From DASQZK01 sp963732905 (GTDB lineage Bacteria; Bacteroidota; Bacteroidia; Bacteroidales; GCA-2748055), in assembly GCA_963732905.1 (NCBI GenBank), contig CAVTBM010000007.1, forward strand, positions 62,001 to 126,000: a stretch of DNA of 64,000 bases, written 5' to 3'. This document shows positions 37,412 through 47,481 of this stretch, piece after piece (positions within the stretch are counted from its first letter, which is position 1; the number at the start of each line of letters is the position of its first letter). Made by a program: the position numbers and the translations under genes. The notes under the pieces are model-generated. The model was not told where the DNA came from. It ran no database searches and saw only the letters and a program-made list of their open reading frames with translations.

Positions 37412-40057
37412 ATGTATAAAAAAGTGAAAACAATATGCCTGATTTCATTACTTTTTTGGAGCAACCTTCTATTGGGCCAGTCAGACGTTACAATCACGCA
37501 AAAAGGCAAAGATTATATTCTTGGTAATAAAGATGTGAAAGTAGTATGCAGTATTGATAAGTGGGGTTACGTTACTCAGCATTATTTTGCGATGAACAAG
37601 CAGGGTGAATTTAAAGAGATCGTAACCTCGCTCAGACCAGATTATTCGCAGCCTGCACGGTCAAAACGAACGGATATTTATAATTCCGCAAAATTTCCGA
37701 GCCGGTATATTATCTCAGAAATTCCAGGCAATATTATAACCGATCATCAGGGTAAAAACATTCTAATTAAAGGGATAAAAAATGGTATAACATTTATACA
37801 AACCATTCATCTGGAACCATATGCCAAAGAATTTTATATTGATATAGAAGCCCGGTTCCCATTCGATCAAAATAAGATTGATTATTTAATATGCACCTTT
37901 GTTTCCCAACTGGGAAGAGAGCCTGAGTTTATTCATACCCCGGCTGTGAAATATGATAATGAGGAATCACAGCAAAATACTCATAAGATGTTGAGCTCGT
38001 GTAACCAGGTAATTGGCGACCGGGCTTTTCAATCTCCTGCCATCATTATTAAAGACGAATCTTTATTCTTCGCTTTACTTCCTGACCTGGACAAGATTAA
38101 TAGATATAAAGTACTATCGCCCGATGCGCGAAGAACCTTATGGATACCAAAAAATAAATTTTGTGTAGCCGAAGATCCTGATAAATTTTCTATGCCAACA
38201 GCCCTGGACTACACACTGAACAGCGGTATTAGCGATAAACCCGTTTTTGCCTTTGGTTATATGGATGCGATCATTTCACATCATATTCATTTTAACCGGA
38301 CTGATGATGATTCCGGTACAATAAGAACTATTAATTCGGATAGATTGAAGTTCGGTTTCTCATTAATGCTGGATGCCATAGGTACGGAAAATTATCAGGA
38401 TGTCAGTCGCGAAACCTGGGAGAAATATGGACACAAAGAATTTATAAACGGTGCACACCTTGCCATGCCCTTTGCTGAATATTATCATTTGGTTGACAGC
38501 CTGGTTTATATTCCAATTGATGATCCAAACATGGATAAGCCTCTCAAGGGATATAAAAACACCGGTTCATGGCTGGAATGGGAAGATGATGGTATTCCCA
38601 TGGGTGGATATCGTTGTGCGGCAGATTTCATGAATGATAAAGTTCAAAATACACCTTTCTGGAACAGTATCCGGGAAGCCTCTGGTCTCTGGTATTATGG
38701 GAAAAAGTATAATAAGACTGAAGATATTGAAAGGGCCCGGCGAATTATAAATTTTGCCTTGTCAGCACCTCAGAACAAATATGGATTATTTGCCTTGCAA
38801 TATAATGCCACGACTAAGAGCTGGACTTTGCAGACGATGGACCCAATGCAAAATAAGCCAATGTTTCAGGAGGAAAGTACCTGTTATGACATCGCGGGAA
38901 TGTGCAATTCGGGTAATTACCTTCTTAATTTTTATCAGAACTGTTCCAGGGACGACCGTATTCTTGATTTTTTAAAGCCGTATGGAGACTGGTTAGTGAG
39001 TGTAATCGACAACCGTGGAACTGTTCCCGCCTATGTATCTGTTGACATGGAATTTTCTCCCATTTTAAGATATTCTGCTCATCCTTCCGCAGGATTATGG
39101 TTTTTAGCAGAATTATACAATGCCACCAGGGACACATCATATCTAGAGGGAGCAGAAAAAATTGCTGAATATTTAGAGAAAGAAATTATTCCCAGCGCCA
39201 AATGGATTGATTTTGAACAATATTATTCGTGTGGAAGGCGTCCATGGACCTTTGACCGGGATATATCACAACATCAATGGACCAGAGGTAATCTTTCCGT
39301 TATCTGGGCTACTGAAGGTTTTGGAGCTTTACACCGTGCAACAGGTTCTGAAAAATATTCCAATGACGGTGCCGCATGTGCAGATTATTTAGCCTTTACC
39401 CAGTGTAGCTGGAATCCTCATTACATATATACTGCTTATCCTTTCGGTGGCTTTGGCGTTGACAACTCTGATTGTACCACCTTTTTAGATGCCCGGCAGG
39501 CCATCTGTGTCGAACCTTTTGCATACTGGGGTAAAGTTCTGGGGCGACAGGATCTTATAGAACGTGCCATAGCTGCTGCCCGGTCATCCGTAGTACTTAT
39601 TAATCACCCAAGACATTTTGTTAATGGTATTTACAGATACACAAACCTATATCCATTTGGTTTCGGACCAGAGAATATTGACCACGAAGCCAGCCCTATT
39701 TCAGCAATGCGCACCCATACCAGCTGGGGCGAAGGTTCGGGAGTATATACAGGTCTGGCCGAGGCATTGCGAAATCTTGGCAGCGCTTACATAAATCCAG
39801 ACAAAAAAATCGCAGTCGGTGTGGACGGAATTTTAGTGAAGAATTTTAAAACGGAAGGAGATACTATTGAATTATATATTGAGAATCTGCTTTCTAAAGC
39901 TAGGTTGAAGATGCCATGGGAACAGCCATTTACTGCGTCATTTAAAATTGACAGTCAAAAAACATGGAATATTAAAATAAACGGGGAAATGTTTAAAGAC
40001 ATTAATAATAATGTGGAGATTCAGATTATGCCCGATGGATCAGTAACCCGGTTATAG
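37412..40057 (+). CDS. Large exported protein of unrecognised family, beta-sandwich plus (alpha/alpha)6 barrel (copy 2)
   Basis: 881 residues, with a cleavable-type signal peptide (ends near LLLGQ, residue 23) and no lipobox, unlike its paralogue at 26028-28712, so the two are probably placed differently in the cell envelope. It aligns with that protein along its whole length: VIGDR (near 200), NSGISDKPVFAFGYMD, MPFAEY, DGIPMGG, YPFGGF (near 676), RQDLIER, GPENIDHE (near 752) and IAVGVDG. Overall identity looks modest, so the duplication is old and the substrates may differ. I cannot assign a family. A carbohydrate-active enzyme is the simplest reading from the fold rhythm and setting. Confidence 0.72.
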   Translation: MYKKVKTICLISLLFWSNLLLGQSDVTITQKGKDYILGNKDVKVVCSIDKWGYVTQHYFAMNKQGEFKEIVTSLRPDYSQPARSKRTDIYNSAKFPSRYIISEIPGNIITDHQGKNILIKGIKNGITFIQTIHLEPYAKEFYIDIEARFPFDQNKIDYLICTFVSQLGREPEFIHTPAVKYDNEESQQNTHKMLSSCNQVIGDRAFQSPAIIIKDESLFFALLPDLDKINRYKVLSPDARRTLWIPKNKFCVAEDPDKFSMPTALDYTLNSGISDKPVFAFGYMDAIISHHIHFNRTDDDSGTIRTINSDRLKFGFSLMLDAIGTENYQDVSRETWEKYGHKEFINGAHLAMPFAEYYHLVDSLVYIPIDDPNMDKPLKGYKNTGSWLEWEDDGIPMGGYRCAADFMNDKVQNTPFWNSIREASGLWYYGKKYNKTEDIERARRIINFALSAPQNKYGLFALQYNATTKSWTLQTMDPMQNKPMFQEESTCYDIAGMCNSGNYLLNFYQNCSRDDRILDFLKPYGDWLVSVIDNRGTVPAYVSVDMEFSPILRYSAHPSAGLWFLAELYNATRDTSYLEGAEKIAEYLEKEIIPSAKWIDFEQYYSCGRRPWTFDRDISQHQWTRGNLSVIWATEGFGALHRATGSEKYSNDGAACADYLAFTQCSWNPHYIYTAYPFGGFGVDNSDCTTFLDARQAICVEPFAYWGKVLGRQDLIERAIAAARSSVVLINHPRHFVNGIYRYTNLYPFGFGPENIDHEASPISAMRTHTSWGEGSGVYTGLAEALRNLGSAYINPDKKIAVGVDGILVKNFKTEGDTIELYIENLLSKARLKMPWEQPFTASFKIDSQKTWNIKINGEMFKDINNNVEIQIMPDGSVTRL

Positions 40058-40101
40058 AACGGCAGAGAACAATGTATATCAAATATCTTAACTCAGGAAA
40101 T

Positions 40102-42417
40102 ATGAGGAAAATATTGTCAATTTTTGCGATAGGTCTTTTGTCCCTTGTACAAGAATCCTGTAAAATAGGGGAAAAGACTAATGAAAAGGATTCCTTTGAG
40201 ATTACATTTGTTTCTCTCCTTAATGAAATGACAAACCGTGAAGCCATAACCAGGTATCCGGCTTACAGGCTAAAACAGGTGAGCAGTTATGACAGAACAG
40301 AAACCAGCCCTGCTGATTCTTCTACCTGGTTTAATAACAAAGATTATGGTTACTATATTCGTAAAGAAATCCATAATGGAAGAACTGAATATGTCATTTT
40401 AGAAGAATTTAATCCCGGAAGTATCGTGCGATGGTGGATACCCCTTGAAGAAACGTATAAAAACCGGGTTGTCAGAATTTACCTGGATGGAAGTGAGATA
40501 CCTGTCATTGAAGAGAACTATCATGAATTTATATCCGGTAAATCATTTGTCAGGTGGCCATTCGCCTTCATCTCATCGGATGAAAAAGATTCCGCATACC
40601 AGATAGGATTACCCGTTGGTCATCCCAAACAAATGGGAGCAGATATGTACCTGCCTGTTCCATTCGCAAAAAGCTGTAAAATTACACTGGATGATGACCC
40701 TTTTTATTATGTTATTGATTACAGGGTATATAGTAGTGATACAAAAGTGGAATCTTTTACAATGGATGCCTTTAATGAAAATCAGCCATTAATTGAAACG
40801 ATCTCGAAAAAACTGGCAGAGAAAACGGAATATGATTTTAACTTTTCAAAAAACCAGCAGCTTAATCCGGATGAAGATTTGGTTATAACATTGCCTGTAG
40901 GACAAAATGCCATTAAAAGTATACAAATTGCATTAGATCCGGATATTCCTAAAGAGTCACTTAGATCCCTGGTATTGGAGGCTTCTTTTGATAATGAAGA
41001 ATGTATCTGGTGTCCTGTGTCAGAATTTTTTGGAGAAGGTGTATATATTCGCCCGGTTGAAAACCGGAACAATCGGGTAACGGATACCGGCAGATTAGAG
41101 AGTTACTGGATAATGCCCTATCAAAAATCTTCTATTATTAAACTTAAGAATTATGGTGACAATGTAATTAAGGTGAATTTAAAGGTTGCCACAAAACCTT
41201 ATCATTGGGGAAAAAAGTCAATGTATTTTCATTCAAACTGGCATGAAGAAGCCCCTATCAAAACCTCTTCACCCAGGGACTGGAACTATATTGAAATTGA
41301 AGGACGCGGAATATATGCCGGAGATGTACTGACTGTTCATTCCTTTTCAAAAGGTTGGTGGGGCGAAGGGGACGAAAAAGTAGCTATTGACTATGAAAGC
41401 ATACCCTCACAGTTAGGCACGGGATTAGAAGACTACTATGGATATGCGTGGGGTATGGCACATCAGTTCAATTCACCATTTATTTCCATGCCCTTGCGGG
41501 ATGCCAGAGGGAAAGGTGACTGGAGAGGCTATACAACCGTTTCAAGGATGAGATTGCTGGATGGGATACCCTTTGAGCAGCATCTGAACTTTAATGTTGA
41601 AGCCTGGCTTCACGATTCAACAGTTTCATATTCTGTTGCCACATTTTGGTATGGATTTCCTGGAGCACGAAGCAATATAATAAACGATTCTTTAACCATA
41701 AGAAGAGCTCTTCCTGATTTTGTCAATAATAGTCCTGCAGTATATCCGGGGAAAATATATCCCGATCCTGCCGCAAAGGGTCCCTTCAAAGCTCAGGATA
41801 ATGCTTCGATAAGGCAGGCAGGAAATCATATCGATCTTGTCGGATGGCAGGATAAAGATATTTTTAAACCTCTGGATCCGGATCATGATAATATTTATGG
41901 AACGGCAGGGTATTATCTTTTCGCAGGAAAGACTCTTGATGCCAGAAAAATTATATTTTCTGCTGATACACTCCGGAAGATTCCGTTTTTTGTGGAATCT
42001 ATCAAATTTACTGGTGTTCCATACTACTCAATACAGGATGCATGGCTGAAACAATCAGGAAAGCCTGATTTATATCTTATAACCGGAGGTGTTGAGATTT
42101 CGGATAAAACTCATTCTGACAATAGATTGGCTATTATCAAACTTGGTAATAAAGTGCCAGAGTCCTTCATGCTAGGAATAATGACGGACAACCTGGATCA
42201 TTTCATGTCACCTGGTCAAAAATTAATGATAACAAGCAGTGATTCAGGAAATAGCGGAATAGTCCAGATGGCAAAGTCAAATCGTATTCCGGATTGGTAC
42301 TTTTTTGAAATCAAAAATGCAACCCCCGGGGAAATTCTGACAATCAGAATACCGGATCCAAAAAAGGGAGGCACCAAGATGGCAATTGGAGGAATTACCT
42401 TTGATGTTGTGAATTAA
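40102..42417 (+). CDS. GH172 (DUF2961) glycoside hydrolase, lipoprotein
   Basis: About 771 residues. The frame opens with an ATG at 40072, but ATG at 40102 (MRKILSIFAIGLLSLVQESC) gives a normal lipoprotein signal. DUF2961/GH172 signatures are clear: an N-terminal SSYDRTETS and NPGSIVRWWIP segment, and the central GWWGEGDEKVAIDYESIPSQ followed by GTGLEDYYGYAWG, whose Glu residues lie where the family's catalytic pair is expected. Characterised GH172 enzymes act on furanosides (alpha-D-fructofuranoside of difructose anhydride, alpha-D-arabinofuranoside in mycobacterial arabinan). It has an extra C-terminal part with sandwich-like strands. It is the last gene of the plus-strand PUL and ends tail-to-tail with the regulator. 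Confidence 0.88.
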   Translation: MRKILSIFAIGLLSLVQESCKIGEKTNEKDSFEITFVSLLNEMTNREAITRYPAYRLKQVSSYDRTETSPADSSTWFNNKDYGYYIRKEIHNGRTEYVILEEFNPGSIVRWWIPLEETYKNRVVRIYLDGSEIPVIEENYHEFISGKSFVRWPFAFISSDEKDSAYQIGLPVGHPKQMGADMYLPVPFAKSCKITLDDDPFYYVIDYRVYSSDTKVESFTMDAFNENQPLIETISKKLAEKTEYDFNFSKNQQLNPDEDLVITLPVGQNAIKSIQIALDPDIPKESLRSLVLEASFDNEECIWCPVSEFFGEGVYIRPVENRNNRVTDTGRLESYWIMPYQKSSIIKLKNYGDNVIKVNLKVATKPYHWGKKSMYFHSNWHEEAPIKTSSPRDWNYIEIEGRGIYAGDVLTVHSFSKGWWGEGDEKVAIDYESIPSQLGTGLEDYYGYAWGMAHQFNSPFISMPLRDARGKGDWRGYTTVSRMRLLDGIPFEQHLNFNVEAWLHDSTVSYSVATFWYGFPGARSNIINDSLTIRRALPDFVNNSPAVYPGKIYPDPAAKGPFKAQDNASIRQAGNHIDLVGWQDKDIFKPLDPDHDNIYGTAGYYLFAGKTLDARKIIFSADTLRKIPFFVESIKFTGVPYYSIQDAWLKQSGKPDLYLITGGVEISDKTHSDNRLAIIKLGNKVPESFMLGIMTDNLDHFMSPGQKLMITSSDSGNSGIVQMAKSNRIPDWYFFEIKNATPGEILTIRIPDPKKGGTKMAIGGITFDVVN

Positions 42418-42677
42418 AGCAGGAAATTAAAAATGTCATCAAATATGATCGACAGGCATACCAATTTTAGTTTTCATTTCTTCAGGTAACTTGCTAATAG
42501 GCGACTCATGAAATTATTGTTGAAGGGAAGTCTCTGAATTTGATATTAGAACAATCTGATGACAGACATGAGATAACTTTTCAGCTTGAAAATAAAGGCC
42601 CATGTCGAGACAGATAACTTCCCCCCCTGGTGGTGGTTTACGAATTATTATCTTTCCGGGAATGACTTAAATAAGTA

Positions 42678-45600
42678 TCAGTTTTTTCGCTGGAATGTTT
42701 TGCCATGTTTTTTAGCAAAGGCCTTTGGATTCATTTCAAATTGATTTTTAAAACATTTACTAAAGTATTTAGGGTCAACGAAACCACACATATAAGCTAC
42801 TTCACTGATGTTATAGCTGTTCGACCTGAGCAATTGTGCGGCTCTTTTTAGTCTGATATCTTTAATAAATTCGGAAGCCGAAAGACCTAACAGGGATTTA
42901 AGCTTCTTGTATAATTGAGTATTACTGACACCCAGTTTCTGGCAAAAAGATTCATTGTCAAAATCAGGATTGTCAATATTCTTTTCAATAATATCAAGAG
43001 CTTTCTGAAGAAATTTTTCATCCATTGAAGTAGTCGCAATTTCGGAAGGTTCAACGGATAAAGACTTTTGATATTTGGTCCTGGTATTTTCAAGTGTTCT
43101 TAATATGTTCTGAATGCGTGTATTTAAAACAGTTAAATTTATTGGCTTTTCGAGGTATGAGTCTGCTCCGCAATCGTAACCATGTTCTCTTGATATATCA
43201 GAATTTTCCACCGTAAGAAGAATGACCGGAATGTGAGAATAATTCATATCTGATTTAATGGCCTTACAAAGTTCCGTGCCAGTGACCTCAGGCATATTAA
43301 CATCACTGATAATTATATCTGGTTGTTCGTTGTGAATATAGTCCCATGCAGACCTTCCGTCTAAAGCCGTATGGACAGTATAAAAATTACTAAATTCGTC
43401 ATCCAGGTACGCTAAAAATTCCTCATCATCATCAACAAATAGTATTTTAATCTTTTTTGATGTCTCTTTGGGCATATTATTTTTGAAAGCACCCTGGTTA
43501 AAAGAATTCCTGGCATTTCTGGTTTTTATAAATCTTGGACTATTGTCGATTGATGCATTATTCATTTTGATTTTTGGAAGAAAGATCATAAAATTACTCC
43601 CCTCATTCAATTTACTCGTGACCTTGATAGTTCCCTTGTGGATTGAGACCAATTCATTTACAAGAGATAATCCAATACCAGTGCCGGATCCATCAGAATC
43701 TACCTGATAAAACCGGTTAAAAATCTTTTCCAAATTCTCTTCAGAAATCCCTTTTCCCTTATCCATTACCGATATTACTATTCCTTCTTGCAGAATCTGA
43801 TTTATTTCCTGGCTGGTTTGCATAAGGAGTACCTTAATTTCGGTGTTAGGGGGAGAAAATTTACTGGCATTTGATATAAGATTAGAAATTATTTTTTCAA
43901 GAATAAATGAATCAAAGACAAAAACTTTATCAGTCACTTCGGAATTAAATGTAATGTGTTGATTTTTCTGGTCGACTACTATTTTTAGTGAATCAATTTG
44001 TTTGATTAGAAAAGATTGAATGTTTCCCTTCCTGAAGTAAGGAGTAATTCCCTGAGATCCCACCTTACGAAAATCAAGTAATTGATTTATAAGGATCAAC
44101 ATACGAACAGTATTTTCCTTGATCCGTTCCAGTTCCTTTTTCATTGAAGGTCGAAATTCATTATTCAATAGTTTATTTACCGGGTTGATGATCATAGTCA
44201 ATGGTGATCTAAATTCATGGGTAATATTTGTAAAAAAGCGAAGTTTTAGCTCGTTTAATTCTTCTATCTTTCTTCTTTCAAGCTTTTCCCGAAGAAGATT
44301 TTCTCTCAGTATTTTCCGTGTTTTTGTCTCAATGTAAATTAAAAAGCTGAATGAAAGAAAAATGATTAGATATAGAAAAATCGCCAGAGTGCTTTTCCAA
44401 AAGACTTGTTTTATATGAATATTTACTTTTGTTGGGACTGGATTCCAAACCCCTTCAAAATTTGAAGCTTTCACTTCGAAGGTATAGTCCCCTGGTGAAA
44501 GATTGGAGTAACTAATAAATCTTCCTTTGTAATTAACATTATTCCATTTTTCATTAAGGCCGGAAAACCTGTACATATATTGATTCTGGTCCTGCTCAAC
44601 AAATGAAAGTCCACAGAATTCAAAGGAGAGATTATTATTATCATAAGGTAAAACTACTTCATAATTAATCCCCTTTTTATTTGAAATATATTTTTCAATA
44701 GGCCAGGGCTCGTTATCCACAAAAAACCTGCTGATCACAATTTCAGGAATATAGGTATATTTGACCACATTTTCAGGATCAAAATATATCAGACCGGCTT
44801 TTGTGCCGAAATAAATGGTCCCATTTTTATCCTGAGTGCTGGCACGCCAGTTTATATGATTAATCAGCAAGCCATTACCAACATTAAAATGCTGGCTTTC
44901 ATTTGTCACTGGGTTTATTCTAATTAACCCTGTTAATGTCCCTAGCCACATATTTCCGTCCTTACCAATTTGTATTTCGATTATTGGAGTAGGAGGGAAG
45001 GTAGTATTGAAAACCTTTTCAAATGTTTTCGATGATATATGAAATTTATATAAGCCGGACCATGTTCCAAGCCATAACACGGTATCGCCACTTTGTCTGA
45101 TACTTAATATCCAGTCTTTTATAAAATCGTAATTCACGGGACGATCAGCTTCTGAAGGAGACTGATTTATATTATGGCGAATTAATAGTCCGTCGCGTGT
45201 TCCAAACCAGAGATCATCTTTGGTTTGTTCAATGGATGTTATATCATTTGAAAAATCGAATAAACTGCTACTGTTGTTAATCTTGCTGATGAAGGTCTGG
45301 TCGTTACGGTTATATTTAGCAATCCCATTTGTGGTTCCAATCCAGATGTTTTGTTTACTGTCACAAAATGCAACGTTGATACTGTCACTTGGTAACCCAT
45401 CCCTTATCGAGTATTGTTTATTTAGTTTATCATATTTACCATCAAAATGATATTCCTGAATGCCGTATCCATTTATTGTACAGAACCAAATAAAGTTATT
45501 TTGTGGTTCTATAATACTTGTAATCTGAACCAAAGAAGAATCATATAATTTATTTTGAAAAAGTCCCGGAGTGAAATTTACAAATTGGTTTTCATTTCGC

Positions 45601-46808
45601 TGAAATCTATACGGTCCGTCAAGCCAATGGTTTAACCAGACATTATTCGTGCTGTCAATGAATATTGTACTGATATCATCGGTCACTTCAGTTTTAAATC
45701 TTTTTTTAAAATGAGATAATACCCGGAAGCTTGGCTTATTTATTGAAATTTGTGCCAGTCCTCCCCTGGTACAGGCCCAGATACATCCGGATCTGTCTTT
45801 AAATAATCGTGTAACATCATTTTCGTATAAATTTTCGATTTTATCCAATCTGTCAAATAAATGTTCAGAGTAATCTGAAGTCTCAAGATTATATCTGTGT
45901 ATGCCCAACGCGTCATGTATCATCCAGATTCCATTCATATCATCTGCCTCTATGTCTAATATTTTTGAATTTGGGGATTCATCAATCCGGAGATTGGGCA
46001 AATTCTCCAAATTTCTGTTATGGATATTAAATCTTGAGATTTTATTTCCCGAATGAACCATCCAGAAATTATGCTCATCAATGGGCCTGATAATTTCAAC
46101 GGATTCTTTAAGTATGATTGATTCTTCAGTCAGGTATTGTTTTGAAGAATTTTTTGATAAGACCACGCAATGCAGGGCGTCCGAAGTCCCTATCCATAAT
46201 CCCTGAAAGGGGTCCTCATATAAGACATTAAAAATGAGACTTTTAGAACTCGCATTCTCTATTTTTTTATAAATTCTGAGTTCATCTGTTTTGGATGAAT
46301 CAGGCCCTGCAAGAATGACAATTGAATCACTCATCAACCAAAATCGATTATTCTTTGCCGGATAAATTTTGTGAAAAGTAGTTGATGCAATATTCAGTTC
46401 CTTTTCCGGAATATTTTGTTTGATATATTTATTGGTTTCTATTTTATAGGACCAAATTCCGGTTTGTGTGCAAATCCATAAACTGCCATTTTGATAAATT
46501 AAATCATAAATATAATTGTCACCGGAGAAATCCTCGTTATCTCCATTACCCGCGATAACAGGGATAAAAGTATATCCGTCAAATCTCTCCAGGCCTGCCT
46601 GAGTACCTATCCATAAAAATCCTTTTTGATCTTGTGCAACAGAAGTAACAACATTGTCAAGGAGGCCATCTTTAGCACTGAATGACTTGGTTGAAATATT
46701 TAGCTCAGTTTGAGCACCAAGAAATACTGGAAAGCTTAGCTGAAACCCCAGAAATAGTAGTATTTCCAAAATTACAGGGGATAACCTTTTATAATGGACT
46801 TCTGACAT
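42678..46808 (-). CDS. Hybrid two-component system sensor/response regulator (HTCS)
   Basis: Single 1376-residue protein spanning the inner membrane. In order: signal/TM, periplasmic two-component-type beta-propeller repeats (many copies of the F.WIGT..GL.R pattern, residues 40-700), Y_Y_Y domain (YMYRFSGLNEKWNNVNY, then YTFEVKASN), TM helix near 800, HisKA with THEFRSPLT (His about 863), HATPase (ISNLISNASKFSPP, GTGIGLSLV), receiver with ISDVNMP (Asp about 1169) and C-terminal AraC HTH (ISEVAYMCGFVDPKYFSKCFKNQF). Such proteins bind a specific oligosaccharide in the periplasm and activate the neighbouring PUL. It ends convergent to the PUL and is AT-rich like it. All key residues are present. 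Confidence 0.96.
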   Translation of the reverse strand: MSEVHYKRLSPVILEILLFLGFQLSFPVFLGAQTELNISTKSFSAKDGLLDNVVTSVAQDQKGFLWIGTQAGLERFDGYTFIPVIAGNGDNEDFSGDNYIYDLIYQNGSLWICTQTGIWSYKIETNKYIKQNIPEKELNIASTTFHKIYPAKNNRFWLMSDSIVILAGPDSSKTDELRIYKKIENASSKSLIFNVLYEDPFQGLWIGTSDALHCVVLSKNSSKQYLTEESIILKESVEIIRPIDEHNFWMVHSGNKISRFNIHNRNLENLPNLRIDESPNSKILDIEADDMNGIWMIHDALGIHRYNLETSDYSEHLFDRLDKIENLYENDVTRLFKDRSGCIWACTRGGLAQISINKPSFRVLSHFKKRFKTEVTDDISTIFIDSTNNVWLNHWLDGPYRFQRNENQFVNFTPGLFQNKLYDSSLVQITSIIEPQNNFIWFCTINGYGIQEYHFDGKYDKLNKQYSIRDGLPSDSINVAFCDSKQNIWIGTTNGIAKYNRNDQTFISKINNSSSLFDFSNDITSIEQTKDDLWFGTRDGLLIRHNINQSPSEADRPVNYDFIKDWILSIRQSGDTVLWLGTWSGLYKFHISSKTFEKVFNTTFPPTPIIEIQIGKDGNMWLGTLTGLIRINPVTNESQHFNVGNGLLINHINWRASTQDKNGTIYFGTKAGLIYFDPENVVKYTYIPEIVISRFFVDNEPWPIEKYISNKKGINYEVVLPYDNNNLSFEFCGLSFVEQDQNQYMYRFSGLNEKWNNVNYKGRFISYSNLSPGDYTFEVKASNFEGVWNPVPTKVNIHIKQVFWKSTLAIFLYLIIFLSFSFLIYIETKTRKILRENLLREKLERRKIEELNELKLRFFTNITHEFRSPLTMIINPVNKLLNNEFRPSMKKELERIKENTVRMLILINQLLDFRKVGSQGITPYFRKGNIQSFLIKQIDSLKIVVDQKNQHITFNSEVTDKVFVFDSFILEKIISNLISNASKFSPPNTEIKVLLMQTSQEINQILQEGIVISVMDKGKGISEENLEKIFNRFYQVDSDGSGTGIGLSLVNELVSIHKGTIKVTSKLNEGSNFMIFLPKIKMNNASIDNSPRFIKTRNARNSFNQGAFKNNMPKETSKKIKILFVDDDEEFLAYLDDEFSNFYTVHTALDGRSAWDYIHNEQPDIIISDVNMPEVTGTELCKAIKSDMNYSHIPVILLTVENSDISREHGYDCGADSYLEKPINLTVLNTRIQNILRTLENTRTKYQKSLSVEPSEIATTSMDEKFLQKALDIIEKNIDNPDFDNESFCQKLGVSNTQLYKKLKSLLGLSASEFIKDIRLKRAAQLLRSNSYNISEVAYMCGFVDPKYFSKCFKNQFEMNPKAFAKKHGKTFQRKN

Positions 46809-47481
46809 GGGATTCCATTTAAATGGGTCTATTTCACTACCAATCCTTCGGAAAATCCTAATTATTAAGCTTTTTAATGCCTAAAAGCAGGTTAATTTTC
46901 TCAATTTTGTACTCCAATAATAGGCAAAATATAGAAAATTATCAGGAGTTTAACAACTTCGTCATAATGCAAATTTCAGGACTTCTGATAAAGTGATGGA
47001 TGTTCCCGGAATATCCCTCGACTGAGGTTTCCTGTTCATTATTGATCTCAGATGTCTTTTGGAACTTCTACTTCTATTCCGAACCCATGAATCCTCAGAA
47101 TAGTAATTCTTAACGGTTTATTTACCAGATTTTTGTGTTCACCCTGTCAGTATCCCATATCACCCCTACAGGTTTGATTCCCGCAGATAATCTATCCAGA
47201 CTCCCACAGAATATCTGCAATGATGGTTAACCCTCTTCTTCAGATTAGTACAATGTATTATTGAACTCAGTTTATTCTATTTCCGGCACGCATGTGATAT
47301 TGACTTCATATCAACATTATCAATCGTTAGCACTGTGAAAGCGGTCTCTGGAGTATTTTTCCAACAGATTCCCTGGCCACCCCGAATTCAGTCTATGATT
47401 TATCCTTCAAGAGTAAAACTTCATATTCCGATCTTTTTTTATATTTGCTGGTCTTCAATCTTTTTTCTAATACTGTTTTTC
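46809..47481. other. Intergenic region upstream of HTCS and MFS genes
   Basis: About 670 bases between divergent genes. It holds the promoters of the regulator (minus) and the MFS transporter (plus). A GTG-started extension of the MFS frame covers 47335-47481, but it looks unrelated to the family. Base composition changes here from AT-rich to more GC-rich. No RNA gene or repeat seen. Confidence 0.5.

Noticed and set aside
42418..42677. Terminator between the convergent GH172 and HTCS genes.
   Set aside because: C-rich and T-rich stretches are present but no stem with a usable loop and T-run could be drawn.
46809..46960. Promoter of the HTCS gene near the TATATTTT-like string on the minus strand.
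   Set aside because: Only a partial match to TAnnTTTG and no paired TTTG at the right spacing.
47335..47481. GTG-started N-terminal extension of the MFS transporter.
   Set aside because: Adds about 49 residues not fitting the family; ATG at 47482 matches the normal N-terminus.
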